Source: Valencia hispanica
Lineage: Eukaryota > Chordata > Actinopteri > Cyprinodontiformes > Valenciidae
NCBI GenBank assembly: GCA_963556495.2
Contig: OY747710.1
Coordinates: 16,963,000 to 17,026,999 of the forward strand
Direction of reading: 5' to 3'
Length of the DNA: 64,000 bases
Each line of letters opens with the position of its first letter. Position 1 is the first letter of the stretch. Shown piece by piece: positions 59,262 through 64,000 of this stretch. The notes under the pieces are model-generated. The model saw only the letters and a list, made by a program, of their open reading frames with translations, had not been told where the DNA came from and searched no databases. Both the position numbers and the translations under genes were made by a program.

Positions 59262-62200
59262 TTATATTTTGTTTTTTCAATTTAGTTTATTTATATAGCG
59301 CCAATTCACAACAGATGTCATCTCAAGGCACTTTTCAATTTCAATATATTTATACAAACATTCCAATCAGTTAAAAAGTTTCCTATTTAAGGAATCCCAG
59401 CAGATTGCGTCAGTCATTGGCTTGAGGTTGGGCCCCGTTGATGCAGACTTTCCAACCACAGCATTCCTTCAGCAATCCCTCATACAGAGCAAGCATGTAG
59501 CGACGGTGGAGAGGAAAAACTCCCCTTTAACAGGAAGAAACCTCCAACAGAACCAGGCTCAGTAGGAGCGGCCATCTGCCACGACCATCTGGGGGTTTGA
59601 GAGGACAGAGCAGAAACACAGAAGGAACAGAAGATCTGATATAAGAGAACTTTCTATGTTACAGAAAGTAAAAAGTTGATAACAGGACACAGTGGATGTT
59701 CAGTTACTGGGAGATATCATCCCAGTCGATGCCCCCCGTCCAACAGGGCATTGCAGCCAAGCAGGATACCAGACCAGGTATATCTTCTATGGAGAGAAAA
59801 ACACTGAGAGAAAACAAAGTTAACAGTCGAAATAACAGAATGTACTGTAATACAACTAGAGAGTCGTAGGAGAAAAGGAAGTAGCAGAGTGAAGAAAATT
59901 GGTAAGTCTGCCCTCCAGCAGTCTAAGCCTATAGCAGCATAACTACAGAGATAGCTCAGGATGACCTTAGCCACTCAAACTAAAAGCTTTATCAAAAAGG
60001 AAAGTTTTAAGCCTGGCCTTAAAAGTAAACAGAGTGTCTGCCTCACAGACTAAAGCTGGGAGCTGGTTCCACAGGAGAGGAGCCTGATAACTAAAAGATC
60101 TGCCTCCCATTCTACTTTTAGAAATCCTAGGAACTACAAGTAAACCTGCAGTCTGAGAGCGAAGTGCTCTGTTAGGAACATATGGAACAATTAGATCTCT
60201 GATGTATGATGTGGAGCTTGATTATTAAGGGCTTTGTATGTAAGAAGAAGGATCTTAAATTCTATTCTGGATTTAACAGGGAGCCAATGAAGGGAAGCTA
60301 AAACAGGAGAAATGTGATCTCTCTTTTCAATATTCATCAGAACTCTTGCTGCCGCAAACAATTTCTTACAAACATCCTACAGTTACAGAACTGTCTTTCT
60401 TTGCATAGAAAATATACAAATACAATAAAAGCTTCCAGGTTATACATCCGAGGTATCTGTATATGTGTGGAATTAAGTATCTGATTTACGAGACAGATTA
60501 TAGCTTATTAATTAGAAGACCTTAAAATATAGAACTTCTTCACCTGTCAAGATATTTATGTTTTTCTGCAAAGTACCTCAAGAAAAAGAAATAACAGTGC
60601 TCATGTAGTAGTTGAGAGGACAAATACGCCTGTCACGATAACAAATTTGCTGGACAATAAATTGCCCTAAATATTATTGCAGTAAATGATAATATTGTCC
60701 TTTTGAGACCATTTTCAACTCGTGTAATAATTATAATGCATGTGTACCCTCTGAACGATCAATAAACTTTAATTTCTAAAGAACATTTACCACCACAACT
60801 GGAAGACATTTTTAATATCCAATATAAATTAACACAACAACCGAAACAATAAAAAGAATTTATGAACTCTGTAAACAAAATTGCCCTTCAAAAAATATGA
60901 ATCACTTGGCTCAGACAAGAAATCAGGCAAAGCTACCAGTTTTGCAGAAAGTGAGAGAGATTTCCTATTTAGAAGCTATTGACATCTTTTCTGCATCTTT
61001 AAACTTAAAATTTACACGAAATTCACACTAAAGGGTGTTGTGATTGAAACGGCCTGTTAATATTGGTTTGTGTCTTCTGGTTGGACAACGATCAGATTTT
61101 TTAATTTTTTTCCTATTTGTCGATCACCAATAAGGTAATCAGGCGTTAAAACATCCCTCAGTTAATTTCTCTGTGAATCTCTCATTTTAAAGCCTGGGCT
61201 TTGTTTAAAACTTGCATCTTTTTTTGCAAATAAATAAATAATCTGATTCATGTTTATGAGACTTTTTTTTTTTTTATTACAAAATGTTTTCTGTGATGAC
61301 CTTGGAGAAAAACATGTCTAAGCTGTTAAGTCTGGCTTCTTCTAAGTTGAGGTCACTAAAGGTACAACTGTGAGTTTCCCTTCTTTCTGCCAAAGCAAAT
61401 AAAACTTGAGCTATCGAGATCAGATTTGGTGGATTGCTCCTGTAGTCTGGTAAAACCTTTAGCGTCTTTCTCCTGTCCTTTTCTCTTCAGATTCGTGTAA
61501 AGCCAGACCACAGTGGCGTAGTGACGGATGGCGTGAAACACTCAATGAACCCCTTCTGTGAGATCGCTGTCGAGGAGGCAGTCAAACTGAAGGAGAAGAA
61601 GCTTGTTAAGGAGGTTGTCGCTGTCAGCTGTGGGCCACAGCAATCACAGGTGGGTCGGTTGACCAGATCCCCACCCAGCAAATGTGGGGCAAAGACCACG
61701 TGAATGTAGGAGAATGTGAGATTCCTATGCATTAAGATAAAACTGTAAAAAAGGTTTTGAAATTATAAACATTCGTCTTTATGCTGGTATGTATTGTCTT
61801 ACATGTATCATGTGTTTCTTCAGATTTTTGCTCCTTAAATTTTGTCCAAATAATTATTTTATATTGAGATATATACTGTCTATTACATTCTGGAGCTGCA
61901 GTGAATTATTTAGTCAATAAATCAGTCAAAATGTTACCTGAGTGGTTTAGTACTTATTATTATATTATTATTATTATACTTATTACAGAGAAATAGCTTT
62001 AATTAGTTTGAATTATTTATGTGTTTTATGTATTTATCTTTCCATCAATCTTTTACCTTCATGTTGTGAGTCTGTCTGTCACTCAGTCTAGGCCCCGCCC
62101 CCTTCGTATTACAGCCCTGCTTTTATTTTGATCCTCACTGGCCCCCCATTTAGCCCTCTTTGCAAACTTCCTATATACACCCCTGCTCAGCAGTCCTGAT

Positions 62201-64000
62201 GAAGTATTTTTTAAAGTTGTATAAACATTATCATTCATGCAGTATCTGTAATAATTTTGAATAAAACCCTCATTAGGTCTATACACAGCTGGTGTGACGC
62301 ACACCCTGCCATTATTAATTGAAACTCTCAGGAGTCTTTGTTTCTTTGAGATTTTTTCATGTTTTTTTTGTTTGTTCTGCTGCTGAAAAATCTCCCTTTA
62401 GGTGAAATTATGAAGTTTTGGTGCTGCTAAGGGGAAAAGCAAAGTGCCAGTTATGGGCCGGGAGCGAGCTTGCAATGAGCACATGCTTTTTTTTTTTTTT
62501 TTTACTCTGGGGCTTTGCGTAGCTGTAGTGAGAGACAAACCAATGGGAAGACACAGGCGGATGCAATAGCCTAACTTTTTCTTTTTTAAGAATAAAAAAA
62601 AAAACAATGTATGTAAGCTGACGATTTTAAGCTTTTTAACGGGACAATTTTAAATTACCTTATGTCCGACCTGTTTTCACAAATACTGCTGTCAATAACA
62701 ATGCGGGACAGTGCCTCAATTTGCGGGACGTGTGAAAAGTGATGAAAAAGCTGGACTGTTCCGCATAAAGTGGGACATCTGGTCACCCTACAGGTGGGAG
62801 AGATTTTCCATGCCTTGCGAAACAAAATGCGTTATGAGGTGAAACTCTTTGTTGTTGTACTCCATATGTCTTTTGAGGTGTGACATAGAAGTTGACATTT
62901 TGCCCAATCCTTTTTGGAAAATGGCTCAGTCAGATTGGATGAAGAACATCTGTTATTAACAAGTTAGTCTTGCCACAGGTTCTCAATCGGATTTAGGTCT
63001 TAACTTTGACCGGGTCATTCTAACACATCTGGCGTGAAACACTGGCTGTATGTTTAGGATTATATCATTCTCCCCTCAATTCTGACCAACTTCAACTTCT
63101 GTCAGAAGAAAAGCATGTGCACAGCATGATGCTGCCACTACAATGTTTCACGATAAAGACGGTGTGTTCAGGCTGATGTGCAATGTTAGTTTTCCTCCAC
63201 ACACAGCATTTTGTATGTTGGCTAAAAAGTTTAATTTAGTTTGATCTCACCATAGGAGCTTCTTCCACATATTTGCTGTGCGTCCTACTCGGCTTATGAG
63301 AAATTAAAAATGGGGATTCTTATTGCTTTCTTTCAGTCAACCTGTCACTTTTCAGACAAGGCTTGATTTGGGCTCCTTACTTATCATGTTGACAGATTCC
63401 ACCACTTACTGCAGCTCCTCCAGAGTTGCTTCAGTACCCTTGGTATCTTTTTTGATTAATGCCCTGCTTACATTTTCATTAGAATTCATAATTACTCACT
63501 TGTTTGGTCTATCACATGACGTAACAACAGCAATCTTAATACATAGGGGTTTGTGCTTGTAACCTGAGTGGATGTCAGAAAGTGTAAGAGCCATGAATAC
63601 ATTTGCAAAGCACTGTAAACAATGAAAAGCATTCACTGTGTGCATAATCAAGTAGCAAATGACTAAAAGCACTTTGCTCAGTTAATTGACCATTTTCTGC
63701 TGTAGCATATGTAGTTGTAAAAAATATTTTTTGAGCTTGCCAAATCTAATTGCTGAATTCCTGCATTTTTAAAAATAAAATGTGTTTAAACAGGGGTTAA
63801 TTAAACTGGTAACATAATTAAACTTTTTGGCTTGGGCAGTAATTCATAAAAGCCCATTTTATGTCATCTGTGAGAAATTTGCATAGGCATTTTAAAAAGT
63901 AATTATGTTTCCCTGGCACAGGAGACCATTCGCACTGCTCTTGCCATGGGAGCTGACCGGGGCATTCATGTGGAAGTGAGTGGGAAAGACTATGAAACCC
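54771..64000 (+). CDS. etfb: Electron transfer flavoprotein subunit beta (first three coding exons; continues past the window)
   Basis: Exons 54771-54824, 61491-61649 and 63922 to the window edge are all in phase 0 with GT-AG introns. They encode residues 1-97 of a protein that is about 255 residues in mammals. [18 protein letters not shown] matches the first beta strand of ETFB; exon 2 has [20 protein letters not shown] and [11 protein letters not shown]; exon 3 has [19 protein letters not shown]. With the alpha subunit (FAD-binding) and AMP held by beta, ETF in the mitochondrial matrix passes electrons from acyl-CoA and amino-acid dehydrogenases to ETF-ubiquinone oxidoreductase. The alpha-docking and recognition-loop parts lie beyond the window. 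Intron 1 is 6.7 kb and intron 2 is 2.3 kb, both with transposons. It is divergent from usf2. Confidence 0.97.
55642..55775 (-). mobile_element. LINE reverse-transcriptase C-terminal fragment in etfb intron 1
   Basis: Read on the minus strand, [20 protein letters not shown] followed by IEMRW matches the conserved stretch ([24 protein letters not shown]) near the end of a widespread fish LINE polyprotein. Only this block survives. Next to it, CTCAGCAACAC (55646-55656) and GTGTTGCTGAG (55668-55678) form a perfect 11-bp inverted repeat. Confidence 0.6.
56699..57712. mobile_element. TIR element carrying a nested hAT, in etfb intron 1
   Basis: The left end AGGGATGTAAGAAAATATCG then ATACGCCAATATATTGCAAT is imperfectly mirrored at the right by TATCGCAATATATTGTATCG then GGATGG. 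The left arm is interrupted at 56746 and resumes at 57384. No protein is encoded. Confidence 0.55.
56747..57383. mobile_element. hAT-type MITE with perfect 8-bp target-site duplication
   Basis: Begins TAAGGCTGGGCGATATGGCC and ends TATATTGCCCACCACTA. It is flanked by ATTTTATG at 56739-56746 and the identical ATTTTATG at 57384-57391. The perfect duplication shows that it inserted into the surrounding TIR element. Confidence 0.85.
57729..59211 (+). mobile_element. Near-complete Tc1-like transposon in etfb intron 1
   Basis: The termini CTCAGCAAAAAAAGAAACGT (57729-57748) and, inverted, CTCAGCAAAAAAAGAAATGT (from 59211) differ at one base. Length is 1.48 kb, normal for Tc1. TA dinucleotides flank both ends, the right one within a TA microsatellite. 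The transposase gene fills the middle and is intact but for one stop codon, so this is one of the youngest elements in the window. Confidence 0.92.
58002..59021 (+). pseudogene. Tc1-like transposase with a single in-frame stop
   Basis: From ATG 58002 ([17 protein letters not shown]) to TGA 59019-59021 the frame is 340 codons, full family length. The only defect is TGA at 58431-58433 (codon 144), between WTRQE and [11 protein letters not shown]; relatives have Trp here, so TGG to TGA is the likely change. Domains: two N-terminal helix-turn-helix motifs (about residues 5-110, including [19 protein letters not shown]) joined by a GRPR hook (SGRPRV), then the catalytic domain with FTDESRF, LDNATSH and [12 protein letters not shown]. 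Exactly 34 residues separate the second Asp and the Glu (DD34E). All three acidic residues are present, but the stop truncates the protein before the catalytic part. Confidence 0.93.
59217..59259. repeat. (TA)n microsatellite
   Basis: About 20 TA units directly to the right of the Tc1-like element; it may have grown from the TA target site. Confidence 0.95.
59278..60330. repeat. Long dispersed teleost repeat
   Basis: Begins TTTATTTATATAGCGCCAAT then TCACAACAGATGTCATCTCA, continues with GTGGAGAGGAAAAACTCCCC, AGGAAGAAACCTCCAACAGA and ACCAGGCTCAG, then TAAGCCTGGCCTTAAAAGTA, GGGAGCTGGTTCCACAGGAG and TCTGGATTTAACAGGGAGCC. I know this roughly 1-kb text as a very common fish repeat, but I am not certain whether it is LINE- or Helitron-derived. 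No open gene. Confidence 0.7.
60331..61490. other. Remainder of etfb intron 1
   Basis: Mostly unassigned AT-rich sequence. Around 60630-60715, CCTGTCACGATAACAAATTT and TAAATTGCCCTAAATATTAT then GATAATATTGTCC resemble the terminal part of another fish DNA transposon; no partner end was located. Confidence 0.35.
61650..62899. other. etfb intron 2, left part
   Basis: No exon supported. A T-tract lies at about 62487-62503. CAATTTGCGGGACGTGTGAA and ATCTGGTCACCCTAC at about 62715-62790 resemble the terminus of a hAT-like element (inverted: GTAGGGTGACCAGATG), but the other end was not found. Confidence 0.4.
62900..63617 (-). mobile_element. Decayed Tc1-like copy in etfb intron 2
   Basis: Reverse-strand transposase text in order: TCAGTCAGATTGGATGAAGA, TCTTGCCACAGGTTCTCAAT, CATTCTAACACATCTGG, AGCATGATGCTGCCACTACA, TTTCACGATAAAGACGGTGT, ACCATAGGAGCTTCTTCCAC, then the right end ATGAATACATTTGCAAAGCA at about 63594-63613. 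Frame breaks and deletions throughout. Exon 3 of etfb follows 305 bp later. Confidence 0.8.

Noticed and set aside
1..64000. CRISPR array, prokaryotic operon or integrated virus
   Set aside because: No spaced direct repeats, ribosome-binding-site-led gene strings, or retroviral gag-pol-env frames were seen; all genes are intron-split vertebrate genes.

Overview
The window is vertebrate nuclear DNA from a ray-finned fish, probably a percomorph teleost. The evidence is three intron-split genes with clear vertebrate orthologues, an iron-type fish hepcidin, and a dense load of Tc1-like, hAT-like and other teleost transposon remnants. No bacterial operons, CRISPR arrays or viral genes were seen. 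The species cannot be named from the sequence.

Three host genes are supported. hamp (hepcidin, minus strand, three coding exons, 16748-17282) and usf2 (upstream stimulatory factor 2, minus strand, ten coding exons, 31507-52834) lie in the same orientation with usf2 upstream of hamp, as in mammals. etfb (electron transfer flavoprotein beta subunit, plus strand) starts at 54771, divergent from usf2 with 1.9 kb between start codons. It runs off the right edge in its third coding exon. All inferred introns are GT-AG and every exon junction was checked for phase by hand. Hepcidin controls systemic iron export, ETF is a mitochondrial flavin electron carrier and USF2 is a bHLH-zipper transcription factor. 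Mammalian USF proteins are reported to act on the hepcidin promoter, so the usf2-hamp neighbourhood may be functionally meaningful.

Layout: 1-835 nothing recognised; 840-5193 a 4.35-kb terminal-inverted-repeat element carrying a broken multi-exon gene of a multi-copy fish family; 5.2-16.7 kb non-coding with decayed pogo-like and Tc1-like copies, a long inverted repeat and one candidate conserved element; 16.7-17.5 kb hamp; 17.5-31.5 kb non-coding with a tRNA-derived SINE, a large ATGT/TA microsatellite and three Tc1-like elements; 31.5-52.8 kb usf2, whose introns are packed with transposons, including one Tc1 copy that holds three further insertions; 52.8-54.8 kb the shared usf2/etfb upstream region; 54.8-64 kb etfb exons 1-3, with a nested hAT, a Tc1 element broken by a single in-frame stop, a long dispersed fish repeat and another Tc1 remnant in its introns.

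No clear new functional system was found. The most unusual objects are the large TIR element at 840-5193, the nested transposon stack in usf2 intron 3, a Leu-to-Cys change at a zipper position of USF2, and several large perfect or near-perfect hairpins.
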